The position numbers and the translations under genes are program-made. From the NCBI GenBank assembly GCA_965242785.1, contig CBDETA010000004.1:1488001-1552000 (forward strand): 64,000 nucleotides of DNA, given 5' to 3'. This document shows, one piece after another, positions 8,339 through 15,725 of the stretch. Each line of letters starts with the position of its first letter. The stretch's first letter is position 1. Under the pieces are notes generated by a model. The model searched no databases, was not told the DNA's origin, and worked only from the letters and a program-made list of their open reading frames with translations. This DNA is from Maricaulis sp965242785. GTDB taxonomy: Bacteria > Pseudomonadota > Alphaproteobacteria > Caulobacterales > Maricaulaceae.

Positions 8339-9259
8339 ATGCCGCTGCGCTACGAGATTTTCGACGTCTTCACCGACACTGCCCTGGCCGGCAATCCGCT
8401 GGCCGTCGTCTACGGGGCCGACGGGCTGGACGATGCCGCGATGCAGGCCATCGCGGCCGAGTTCAACCTCTCCGAGACGGTGTTCATCACCGAGCCGCGC
8501 GGCCGCGATGCCGATTACGGCCTGCGCATCTTCACCCCGACCAGCGAGCTGCCCTTTGCCGGCCATCCCACCGTGGGCGCCACCGTGGCCCTGACGCTGG
8601 ACAGCGGTGCAGGCGAGGGCGAGCGCCGTCGCTTCGTGCTGGAAGAGACCGTCGGCGACATCACGGCCGATGGCCGGGTCAATACGCGCCGCTACGGATC
8701 GGCGCGCTTCTTTGCGCCGCGCATGCCGGAACAGGTGGGCGAACTGCCGGACTTTGCCGGCATCGCCGAAGCGCTGGGCCTGGCAACCGGAGACCTGCTG
8801 GACACGCCGGTGCGCGGCGGCCTCTGGTCGGCCGGCGTGCCCTTCGCCATCGTGCCGGTGCGCGACGCCTCGGTGCTGGAACGCATCCGGGTCAATCAGG
8901 CCGTGTTCGAGACCGTGTTCGGCGGTGAGGATCCGGTCTGCGCCTATGTCGTCGCCAAGGCGGTCGCGACCGAACACACCACCGACTGGCGCGTGCGCAT
9001 GTTCGGTCCGCATCTGGGCATCGCCGAAGACCCCGCCACGGGCGGCGCGGCCGCAGCCTTCTCCGGCCTGATCGCCGAACAGACCGGCCTGGGCGATGGC
9101 GAACACGGCGTGGTGCTCTACCAGGGCCTCGAAATGGGCCGCCCCAGCCTGATCCGCCTGCGCCTGCGCATCGAGGCCGGTCGCCTCAGCGAGCTGATGA
9201 TGGGCGGGGATGCGGTGAAGGTGGCGGCAGGCGAGCTGTTGGCGCTGGATGAGGGCTGA
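8339..9259 (+). CDS. PhzF family isomerase/epimerase
   Basis: The 306-residue protein has the two-domain diaminopimelate-epimerase-like fold of PhzF proteins. The catalytic Glu is expected at residue 46 in FNLSETVFI, and FAGHPTVGA and the C-terminal EDPATGGAA match family motifs. It begins four bases after the rlmJ stop with a GAGGAG element, so the two genes are probably co-transcribed. The reaction is unknown; most housekeeping PhzF proteins are not tied to phenazine synthesis. It is the last normal-GC gene before the AT-richer island. Confidence 0.9.
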   Translation: MPLRYEIFDVFTDTALAGNPLAVVYGADGLDDAAMQAIAAEFNLSETVFITEPRGRDADYGLRIFTPTSELPFAGHPTVGATVALTLDSGAGEGERRRFVLEETVGDITADGRVNTRRYGSARFFAPRMPEQVGELPDFAGIAEALGLATGDLLDTPVRGGLWSAGVPFAIVPVRDASVLERIRVNQAVFETVFGGEDPVCAYVVAKAVATEHTTDWRVRMFGPHLGIAEDPATGGAAAAFSGLIAEQTGLGDGEHGVVLYQGLEMGRPSLIRLRLRIEAGRLSELMMGGDAVKVAAGELLALDEG

Positions 9260-9266
9260 CCGAGAA

Positions 9267-9277
9267 GGAACAAACGG
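9267..9277 (+). repeat. Left copy of 11-bp direct repeat
   Basis: GGAACAAACGG, seven bases after the phzF-like stop codon. The identical sequence recurs at 12626-12636, on the far side of the low-GC block. It may be an attachment-site or target duplication. Confidence 0.5.
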
Positions 9278-9551
9278 GACACGCATCTTGTTCTAAGAAT
9301 CCGCGTCCCCGCGCGACATTCTGGCAATCGATGAGTTGGGTAGAGCGTGCTAGGCAGGAGCGAGCGTGGACAATTTTGTCTGTTTTGACCTCTTGCGTAC
9401 TGAATGTGTCCTAAGTTCCGTTCGTCGCATTTTGACGAACTCATCAACGACAAAATTGGTGTGTGTTTTCGTTCGCTTGGCAAATTATAGGTTGTGTAGG
9501 GACAAAAAATAGGCCAAAGTTTTAGCCTAACGGTGAGTCCCGGGGGGAGTA
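9278..9551. other. AT-rich leader of the island
   Basis: About 270 bases without a convincing gene on either strand. The sequence becomes AT-rich from about 9400 and presumably holds the promoter of the ABC-3C operon, but I see no clear -35/-10 pair. A G-rich stretch (GGGGGGAG, 9542-9549) ends two bases before the GTG start of the first gene, which is unusually close for a ribosome binding site. Confidence 0.4.
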
Positions 9552-10487
9552 GTGGACAGTATTGGGAAGCTGTTTACGCTTCAGGCGTTCCGAATTCGTT
9601 GGGTGACTTCCACTGGGACCCAATTTCAAGACCTTTTTGCGGACGTGATGCAGAACGCATACGCGGGCGACTTCAATAAAGTGAAGCCGTATGGCAAGAG
9701 CGGTGATTTGAAGTGTGATGGCTATCTGCCGAGCACTCGCTGTGTCTTCCAGTGCTACGGTCCGGCCTCAATGAAAGAGGCGAAGGTTATCGCGAAGATA
9801 AAAGAGGACTTCTTTGGCGCCCTGGAGCACTGGGGTGACAAGATGCGCGAGTGGCAGTTCGTCCACAACGACAAGGACGGACTGACAGCCGCTGTTGTGC
9901 AGGTGCTCGATGACCTTAACAACGCGCATCCGGATATTATGATTGGCGAATGGGCGTGGCCACAGGTTCGAAGCGTGTTTGACAGGTTGCCAGATCAAGC
10001 GCTTGTTGAACTGTTTGGCCATCCACCGACGGCCATGACGATCGATCAGCTTGGCTTCGAGGAGCTGCGGCCGGTAGTGAACCAAATTGCGAAGGGTGAA
10101 GCCGACCCGTCAGTGGTCAGCATGACGCCACCATCCGTGTCGAAACTGGAAAAAAATTCGCTAGATGATGACTCTGCCGAGTTCTTACGCTTAGGGCGGC
10201 GAAGGGTTCGCTTGGTCGAAGAGTACTTCGCCCAGCACCACGACCCGACTATCGGCGACAAGATCGCCAAGGCTCTGCAAACGCAATACGAAATGCTTGT
10301 AGATGGCGGATGGCATTCCAATGAAATTCTAGTTGAGCTCCAACGATTTGCTGGGTGGGGAAGTGCTGGCAGCAGCAATCATGCTGCGGCAATCCTCGCC
10401 GTCATCACCTACTTTTTTGATCGCTGTGACATCTTCGAAGACCCCGACGAAAGTGACGCGCTGCTCGCTTGGGCGTTGGTGCCATGA
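9552..10487 (+). CDS. ABC-3C system effector: REase-like N-terminal domain plus C-terminal coupling domain
   Basis: The 311-residue protein is the first gene of a three-gene module matching the ABC three-component (ABC-3C) architecture. The N-terminal part (about 1-85) reads like a restriction-endonuclease fold: FQDLFADVM helix, then GDLKCDGY (Asp52, Asp56) and a strand VFQCYGP with Gln67. In PD-(D/E)xK enzymes the last motif would be (E/Q)xK; here the Lys position is Tyr69. The C-terminal part (about 190-300: RRRVRLVEEYF, then HAAAILAVITYFFDRCDIFED) looks like one of the ABC-3C C-terminal domains, possibly CTD10. Start GTG at 9552; the end overlaps the next gene by ATGA. Low GC suggests transfer. 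Confidence 0.7.
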   Translation: MDSIGKLFTLQAFRIRWVTSTGTQFQDLFADVMQNAYAGDFNKVKPYGKSGDLKCDGYLPSTRCVFQCYGPASMKEAKVIAKIKEDFFGALEHWGDKMREWQFVHNDKDGLTAAVVQVLDDLNNAHPDIMIGEWAWPQVRSVFDRLPDQALVELFGHPPTAMTIDQLGFEELRPVVNQIAKGEADPSVVSMTPPSVSKLEKNSLDDDSAEFLRLGRRRVRLVEEYFAQHHDPTIGDKIAKALQTQYEMLVDGGWHSNEILVELQRFAGWGSAGSSNHAAAILAVITYFFDRCDIFEDPDESDALLAWALVP

Positions 10488-10729
10488 TACTTCCTACGAA
10501 ACATCTACGGTCTGATCGCGCCTTGATATCCATTGGCGGCGAAATTCTTTCGATCTTGAGCGATTCAAAAACGGTGTCCCGGATTTGGGACGAGTTTTCC
10601 AGATCGCGCGATCGAGAGGCTGGGAAGGCACCGGTCTCCTATGACTGGTTCGTTCTTTCGGTGAGCTTCCTGTTCACGATCGGAGCGCTGGAAGTGAAAG
10701 GCGGGAAAATCGCGAGAGTGCCGCGATGA
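10484..10729 (+). CDS. ABC-3C middle component (MC6-like)
   Basis: An 81-residue protein starting MILPTKHLRSDRALISIGGEIL, with a C-terminal YDWFVLSVSFLFTIGALEVKGGKI segment. This pattern resembles ABC-3C middle component 6, a small winged-helix-like adaptor thought to link the effector to the ABC ATPase. The ATG at 10484 overlaps the upstream stop (ATGA at 10484-10487), and its own stop overlaps the ATG of the ATPase gene. Such translational coupling supports fixed stoichiometry. It is easily missed because of its size. Confidence 0.72.
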   Translation: MILPTKHLRSDRALISIGGEILSILSDSKTVSRIWDEFSRSRDREAGKAPVSYDWFVLSVSFLFTIGALEVKGGKIARVPR

Positions 10730-12492
10730 TGTACCGCATTTTTAGTGACCTACAGGGCTTTCGGGAGATCCAGCTTAAGGCTGGATTGAACATCCTTCTC
10801 GCGGACAAGCATGCCGTAGCCTCAGACAAGCAAACGAGAAACGGAGCTGGAAAAACCAGCTTGATCGAGCTGATACACTTCTTGTTCGGTGGTAGCGCAG
10901 GTAAGGAAAGTATATTTCGGACTGACGAGCTAGCTCCTTGGACCTTTGGTGTCGATCTAGACCTCGCGCAGCAGCGAATTTCAGTTGAGCGATCCGGCGC
11001 AGATGCGGGCAAACTTTATGTCTCGGGGGATGCGTCCGGCTGGCCCATCCAACCAACTTTAGACAAACAGTCTGGCGATCAAAAAATATCCAACACGAAG
11101 TGGAAGGCGGTGCTGGGCGAACTTATGTTCGACCTGCCTGTCGAACGGGCCGAGGAGCGGGGCAAGTTTGCCCCCACGTTTCGCTCTCTGTTCTCGTACT
11201 TTGTTCGCCGGCAGGACGTCGGCGGGTTCGCGTCTCACCTCATGCAGTCATCAAAACAGATGCCCTGGGACCAGCATGTGGCCGTAAGTTACCTTCTTGG
11301 CTTGGATTGGAAGATTTCGCAGAGCTTTCAGGAGCTGAGAGAGCAAGAAAAGGCGATCCGTGAATTGAAGAAAACTGCGCGAAGCGGGGTCCTCCCAGGT
11401 TTCCGTGGGACAGCGGCGTCGCTTCGAACACAAGTAACACTCGCTGATTCCAAAAGCCGTCAGCTACGTAGTCAGTTGGATAGCTTCAATGTGGTACCCG
11501 AGTACCAAGAAATGGAACGCGAGGCGGCGCGGCTGACGCGGGAGATGAATACACTTGGCAACGAGAATACGGCAGATAGGCAGCTGCTTGAACAGCTTTT
11601 GAATGCGCTTGAAGAAGAAAAGCCTCCGGAGTTCTCCGACCTAGATGCGATGTATCGAGAGGCTGGTGTCATTCTTCCAGATCTAGTCACCAAACGTTTT
11701 GATGAAGCGATCGATTTCCACCGCACGATAATTGAAAATCGAAAGTCCCACCTCTGTTCTGAAATAGAACGCACGGAACAGCGTATTGCCGAAAGGGACT
11801 CTGAGAAGCGACAGCTTGAAAGGCGGCGGTCTGAAATCATGCAGATATTGAGCAGCGGTGGGGCGCTGGAGCAATACACCATGCTCCAGAGCGAGTATGC
11901 TCGCCTCCAAGCTGATGCGGAATCGCTTAGGCAGCAGCTATCGACAGCTGAGAAACTCGAGAGCTCACAGACAAAAGCCGAAATCGAGCGCAAACAGCTT
12001 CAGGAGCGCCTGAGACAAGATTTTCATGAACAATCGGACGCCCTCGACGAAGCGATTGTCCTTTTTGAGGAGTTGTCAGAAACCCTCTATGAGCGAGAAC
12101 GGGCAGGAAGTCTCACCATCGACGCAACGGAGAACGGGCCGACATTTGAGGTGCATATTGATGCCCATCGTAGTCGGGGTATAACCAACATGCAGATATT
12201 TTGCTTCGACATGATGCTGGCGATAATCGCGTCTCGCAGAGGGCGAAGCCCAGGCTTCTTGGTGCACGACAGTCACTTGTTTGACGGCGTCGATGAACGA
12301 CAGGTGGCCAAGGCTATTCAGATCGGCAAGGCGCGAGCAGAGGAAGCCGGCTTCCAATATCTTGTGACTATGAATTCGGATGCGTTACCGTCGGACGGGT
12401 TTGATGCCGACTTCGATGTGCAAGACGTTGTTCTGCCTGTGAAACTTGATGATTCCCCAGCGGGTAGCTTATTCGGCCAGCGGTTCAACTAA
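10726..12492 (+). CDS. ABC-3C system ABC ATPase with DUF2326 C-terminal domain
   Basis: A 588-residue SMC/Rad50-like ATPase. The Walker A motif (NGAGKTSL) begins at residue 39 after the short N-terminal ABC segment; residues about 195-430 are charged heptad-like coiled coil; the C-terminal part contains FLVHDSHLFDGVDERQ, the Walker-B-like signature of DUF2326. This organisation is that of the ATPase of ABC-3C systems, thought to sense invading nucleic acid or complexes and license the effector. Start ATG at 10726 overlaps the upstream stop; a second ATG follows directly. It is the last gene of the module. Confidence 0.8.
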   Translation: MMYRIFSDLQGFREIQLKAGLNILLADKHAVASDKQTRNGAGKTSLIELIHFLFGGSAGKESIFRTDELAPWTFGVDLDLAQQRISVERSGADAGKLYVSGDASGWPIQPTLDKQSGDQKISNTKWKAVLGELMFDLPVERAEERGKFAPTFRSLFSYFVRRQDVGGFASHLMQSSKQMPWDQHVAVSYLLGLDWKISQSFQELREQEKAIRELKKTARSGVLPGFRGTAASLRTQVTLADSKSRQLRSQLDSFNVVPEYQEMEREAARLTREMNTLGNENTADRQLLEQLLNALEEEKPPEFSDLDAMYREAGVILPDLVTKRFDEAIDFHRTIIENRKSHLCSEIERTEQRIAERDSEKRQLERRRSEIMQILSSGGALEQYTMLQSEYARLQADAESLRQQLSTAEKLESSQTKAEIERKQLQERLRQDFHEQSDALDEAIVLFEELSETLYERERAGSLTIDATENGPTFEVHIDAHRSRGITNMQIFCFDMMLAIIASRRGRSPGFLVHDSHLFDGVDERQVAKAIQIGKARAEEAGFQYLVTMNSDALPSDGFDADFDVQDVVLPVKLDDSPAGSLFGQRFN

Positions 12493-12520
12493 CGCTACCG
12501 GTCGGACAGGAAAGTAAGGC

Positions 12521-12590
12521 GTCCTCGGCAAGATTCGAACTGGCGACTCGAAGATTGGGAATCTCACGCTCCATCTACTGAGTTACGGGG
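12521..12590 (-). pseudogene. Decayed tRNA-Gly(CCC)-like sequence
   Basis: Read on the minus strand, this 70-base stretch has a D-arm-like AACTCAGTAGATGGAGC, a seven-base anticodon loop TTCCCAA with anticodon CCC, and a T-loop TTCGAAT. The anticodon and T stems each carry about one mismatch, and the two acceptor halves (CCCCGTA and CGAGGAC) pair at only two or three positions. It is therefore probably not functional. Its place just inside the right edge of the low-GC island suggests a remnant brought with, or left by, integration at a tRNA gene. Confidence 0.55.
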
Positions 12591-12625
12591 AGTGTGACCC
12601 GAGGGCTTTGGCTCTTCGAGAGCAC

Positions 12626-12636
12626 GGAACAAACGG
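12626..12636 (+). repeat. Right copy of 11-bp direct repeat
   Basis: GGAACAAACGG, identical to 9267-9277. It lies 36 bases beyond the tRNA-like remnant and about 130 bases before the end of the crotonase gene. GC returns to the local norm from about 12700. Confidence 0.5.
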
Positions 12637-12762
12637 AGATACACACCGGGTTTCGAGCACTCGATCTTTTCGCGAAACCACCCCTTCCATCCTCCACTGC
12701 GATCTCGCCTTTGGGGTGTTGTTCGCGCCAACCGGGGTGCGCAGCTCCCGTCCAAGGCGTTC

Positions 12763-13641
12763 CTAGTACTCATCCGCCTCCGGATCCCAGAACGGAAACC
12801 ACGGCGGCAGGTCCTCGGAGACTTTCAGCGGGAAGTCCGGCTGGCGTTTTTCCAGGAAGGACATGACGCCTTCCTTGGCGTCCGGGCCCATGCCGGCGTG
12901 CAGGATGCCCTTGGTCTCGATGCGGTGGGCGTCCATGGGGCTGGCGGCGCCCAGCATGCGCCAGGCCATGCGGCGCATCAGGGAGACCGAGACCGGCGCG
13001 CACTTGTCCGCGATCAGGCGGGCCCGTTCGCGCGCTTCTGCCATCAGGTCCTCGGCCGGCACGACCCGGGCGACAAGACCGCTCTCGAAGGCCTCGGCGG
13101 CGGTGAAGGTGCGGCCGGTCAGGCCCCAGTCCATGGCGGTGGAAATACCCACCACGCGCGGCAGGAACCAGCTGGCGCAACCGTCCCAGACAATGCCGCG
13201 CTTGGCGAAGGGGTAGGCGAATTTGGCGTCCATGGAGGCCAGGCGGATATCCATGGGCAGGATCATCGTGCCGCCAATGCCGACGGCAGCGCCGTTGACG
13301 GCGCCGATCACCGGCTTGGCGCTGTGCCAGATGCGCAGATTGACGCGGCCGCCCTTGTCCCGCCATTTCGGATCATTGTCGTCGAACGTGCCGCTCTGGG
13401 TCTCGTCGGCAACGCGGTTGAACGTGTCGGCGCCGGTGGAGAGGTCCGCCCCGGCGCAGAAGGCCGGCGGCTCACCGGTCACAATGACGGCGCGGACCTC
13501 GTCATCGGCATCGCTGAGGTCGAAGGCGGAGATGATCTCCTCACCCATCTCCAGGGTGAAGGCATTGAGCCGGTGCGGCCGGTTCAGCGTGATCGTGGCA
13601 ATATGGTCCTCGACCGCGTAGCGGATGGTTTCAAACGACAC
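12763..13641 (-). CDS. Enoyl-CoA hydratase/isomerase (crotonase) family protein
   Basis: A 292-residue crotonase-fold enzyme. The CoA-binding and oxyanion segments are visible: FCAGADLSTG at about 60-69 and AVNGAAVGIGGTM at about 113-125. It resembles crotonases of fatty acid oxidation rather than 3-hydroxyisobutyryl-CoA hydrolase. The start is a GTG at 13641 preceded by a good GGGAGG element. It lies just outside the right edge of the ABC-3C island. The substrate is unknown. Confidence 0.9.
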   Translation of the reverse strand: MSFETIRYAVEDHIATITLNRPHRLNAFTLEMGEEIISAFDLSDADDEVRAVIVTGEPPAFCAGADLSTGADTFNRVADETQSGTFDDNDPKWRDKGGRVNLRIWHSAKPVIGAVNGAAVGIGGTMILPMDIRLASMDAKFAYPFAKRGIVWDGCASWFLPRVVGISTAMDWGLTGRTFTAAEAFESGLVARVVPAEDLMAEARERARLIADKCAPVSVSLMRRMAWRMLGAASPMDAHRIETKGILHAGMGPDAKEGVMSFLEKRQPDFPLKVSEDLPPWFPFWDPEADEY

Positions 13642-13709
13642 TTCGACCTCCCGGTATGTTGACCTGCAGGATGGCCGTAGCCGCGCGGCGGGTAAACCGG
13701 GTTTGCGGT

Positions 13710-14954
13710 CTATTCTGCGCTCTCGTCCACCACGGCAAACAGCTTGCCGCGCTCGGTCCAGTAGACCAGCGCCAGGGCGAGTGCCGACATCGCCGCTTGG
13801 CTGATGATCAGGGGCAGGGCGGTGCCGTCATACATCTGGCCGATCTGGGCCCCGATCAGGGCGCCGACGACGCCGGTCAGGAAGCCATAGGTCGCCGAGG
13901 CCGTGCCGGCGATATGACCCACCGGCTCCATCGCCAGGGCGGAGAAATTGGCGGCGATGAGGCCGAGAAACGCCATGGCCGCTGCCAGCAGGACCAGGAA
14001 GACCCAGAGATTGTCGATCCCGGCCAGCAGCACCAGCGCATGCACGGCGCTGATCGTGGTGAAGGCCACCAGGGCCCAGTGCGACAGCCGGCGCTGGCCG
14101 ATCCGCATCACCAGTCGCGAATTGGCATAGCTGGTCAGGCCGATCCCGCCGGCAATGGCGGCAAAGGCGATCGGGAACTGGTTGTCGGTCAGGCCGAAAT
14201 GGTCGACGAAGACCTGCTGTGATGTGCCCAGGAAGCCATAGAGCCCGCCGAAGAAGGGCATGGCGGCCAGCGTATAGCCCACCATCAGCCGGTGCCGGGC
14301 GGTCTCGGCAAAGGCGGCCGCCATCGTCTTCAGCTTCAGCGGCACACGGAATTCCGGGTGCAGGGTCTCCGGCAGGCGCACCTGCAGCCACACCATCAGC
14401 CCCGCCCCGAACAGGATCAGGAAGGCGAAGATCCAGCGCCAGGGCGCGAAGGTCAGGATGATCTGGCCCAGCGAGGGCGCCAGCACCGGCACCGCCATGA
14501 AGGCGGTCATCACCATCGACATCACCTCGGCCATGCGGCGGCCGGAGGCGACATCGCGGGCGATGGCGACAGCGATCACGCGGCAGGCCGCCGCCGCGGC
14601 GCCCTGGAAGAAGCGCGCCATCAGCAGGAGGTCATAGGAGGGCGAGAAGGTGCAGACCAGCGTGGTCAGGAGGAAGAAGGCGAGCGAGGCCTGGATCACC
14701 AGCTTGCGGCCGAACCGGTCCGACAACGGGCCGTAGATCAGCTGCGCCGCCCCGAAACCCGCGAGGTAGGAGGAAATGACGAATTGCTGGTCATTGGCGG
14801 TGGTGACGCCCAGATCGGCGGCAATATCGTCCAGCGCCGGCAACATCATGTCGATGGCCAGGGCCACGACAGCTGTCATCGCCACGAGCAGGGCGACCAG
14901 TTCGGTCAGCGAAAGGGGGAAGCCCTCGCCGAGGCGGGGTTGCGGGGTGCTCAT
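13710..14954 (-). CDS. Bcr/CflA-type multidrug efflux MFS transporter
   Basis: A 414-residue major facilitator protein with about twelve hydrophobic segments. The first helix contains AIDMMLPALDDIAADLG, and the loop between helices 2 and 3 is GPLSDRFGRK, both typical of the Bcr/CflA drug:H+ antiporter group. I placed the start at the ATG at 14954 because a GGAG element lies six bases upstream; the ATG two codons earlier abuts that element. It probably exports drugs or metabolites across the inner membrane. Confidence 0.9.
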   Translation of the reverse strand: MSTPQPRLGEGFPLSLTELVALLVAMTAVVALAIDMMLPALDDIAADLGVTTANDQQFVISSYLAGFGAAQLIYGPLSDRFGRKLVIQASLAFFLLTTLVCTFSPSYDLLLMARFFQGAAAAACRVIAVAIARDVASGRRMAEVMSMVMTAFMAVPVLAPSLGQIILTFAPWRWIFAFLILFGAGLMVWLQVRLPETLHPEFRVPLKLKTMAAAFAETARHRLMVGYTLAAMPFFGGLYGFLGTSQQVFVDHFGLTDNQFPIAFAAIAGGIGLTSYANSRLVMRIGQRRLSHWALVAFTTISAVHALVLLAGIDNLWVFLVLLAAAMAFLGLIAANFSALAMEPVGHIAGTASATYGFLTGVVGALIGAQIGQMYDGTALPLIISQAAMSALALALVYWTERGKLFAVVDESAE

Positions 14955-15050
14955 GGCCATCTCCGGGGGCGGGCGCAGGATAGCGCTCCTTCCCCAAATG
15001 CGCCCTCGAACCGCAAAGTGCAAGGGCCGGACTTGCATGCCGGCCCCGGC

Positions 15051-15488
15051 TTATTCGTATGGCGTGTAGAAAAGATGCAGCTGGAAACTGCCGGCAATGC
15101 GCTCGGCGCGGCCCAGAAAAGCGGCCTTGGCGGCCTCGCCGGCCCCGATCTCCTCCAGCGTTTTCGCGAACAGGGCCAGCCAGCGTTCGAAATGCGCCGG
15201 CGAGATCTCGGCCTTCAGCTTCATGTGCGCCGGCATGGGCCGTCCCGAATAGCCGCCATCATGGAAGACCAGGGCAGACCAGAAGCGTTTCATCGTCGCC
15301 AGGTGCGGCGCCCAGTCGCCGCCAATCGCCCGGGCGAAGACCGGACCCAGCATGTCGTCGTCGCGGACATGGCCGTAAAACGTGTCGACGAGATCACTGA
15401 CCATCGCCGCCGTAATCCCCATCGCCGCCGCCTCGGCACGGGCGGCTTCACGGGCTTCAGTGACACGGGGCGGCTGGGGCGAGGACAT
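15051..15488 (-). CDS. Group III truncated haemoglobin
   Basis: A 145-residue globin of the 2-on-2 type. The segment VDTFYGHVRDDDMLGPVFARAI, the distal region around MKRFWSALVFHDGGYSGRPMPAHMKL (the His in AHMKL is the likely proximal heme ligand) and the C-terminal helix are typical of group III. Such proteins bind O2 or NO; the role here is not shown by context. It stands alone between the efflux pump gene and a repeat-filled gap. Confidence 0.92.
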   Translation of the reverse strand: MSSPQPPRVTEAREAARAEAAAMGITAAMVSDLVDTFYGHVRDDDMLGPVFARAIGGDWAPHLATMKRFWSALVFHDGGYSGRPMPAHMKLKAEISPAHFERWLALFAKTLEEIGAGEAAKAAFLGRAERIAGSFQLHLFYTPYE

Positions 15489-15548
15489 GGGCGCTAGTTA
15501 GGGGCTGATGGCAGAAGACGCGATGCGGCGGGTTGGCGCAGGCTCTGT

Positions 15549-15720
15549 CATCCTTCCCCTTGACGGGGAAGGTGGGCCGGCGCGCAGCGCCGGGTCGGAA
15601 GGGGTGAAAGCGCGAAGCGCTTCGAATCCCGGTCGAGGCCAGCTTGGATAGACCTCGCCCCCACCCACTCCACCGCTGCTCGCGCAGCGGTCCCCCTCGC
15701 CCATCAAGGGCGAGGATGAT
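15549..15720. repeat. Dispersed intergenic repeat, family A (copy 1)
   Basis: A purine/pyrimidine-biased element whose ends are near-complementary (CATCCTTCCCCTTGACGGGG at the left, CATCAAGGGCGAGGATG at the right), with inner GC-rich hairpins such as GCTGCTCGCGCAGC. Related elements lie at 20.66, 23.81, 28.93, 36.22, 42.63 and 62.23 kb. It fills the 237-base gap between the globin and ychF genes; no gene is supported there. Confidence 0.65.
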
Positions 15721-15725
15721 CAGAC

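Larger units (their letters stand above)
9267..12636. mobile_element. Putative genomic island carrying an ABC-3C conflict module
   Basis: The block between phzF-like and crotonase genes has clearly lower GC and more AT-rich codons than either side. It holds three genes that overlap by ATGA and a tRNA-like remnant near its right end. The 11-base sequence GGAACAAACGG occurs at both edges (9267-9277 and 12626-12636), each copy preceded within a few bases by CGAGA. No integrase, transposase or terminal inverted repeat is visible, so how it arrived is unknown. Boundaries are inferred from the repeat and base composition. Confidence 0.5.

Noticed and set aside
9318..9355. A tRNA-like D-arm (GATGAGTTGGGTAGAGCG) at the left edge of the island
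   Set aside because: No anticodon or T arm follows, and it shares only a few bases with the tRNA-like remnant on the right; probably chance.
10469..10483. Five extra N-terminal codons on the ABC-3C middle protein
   Set aside because: The ATG at 10484 overlaps the upstream stop and starts the conserved MILPTKHL sequence; the earlier GTT/GTG-type start lacks support.
12521..12590. A functional tRNA-Gly gene
   Set aside because: The acceptor halves do not pair and other stems have mismatches, so I call it a remnant.
9267..12636. Insertion sequence or prophage
   Set aside because: No transposase, integrase, phage structural gene or terminal inverted repeat is visible in the block.
12594..12866. 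A 90-codon plus-strand frame after the tRNA-like remnant
   Set aside because: It runs into the crotonase gene on the opposite strand, shows no domain and has no good start site.
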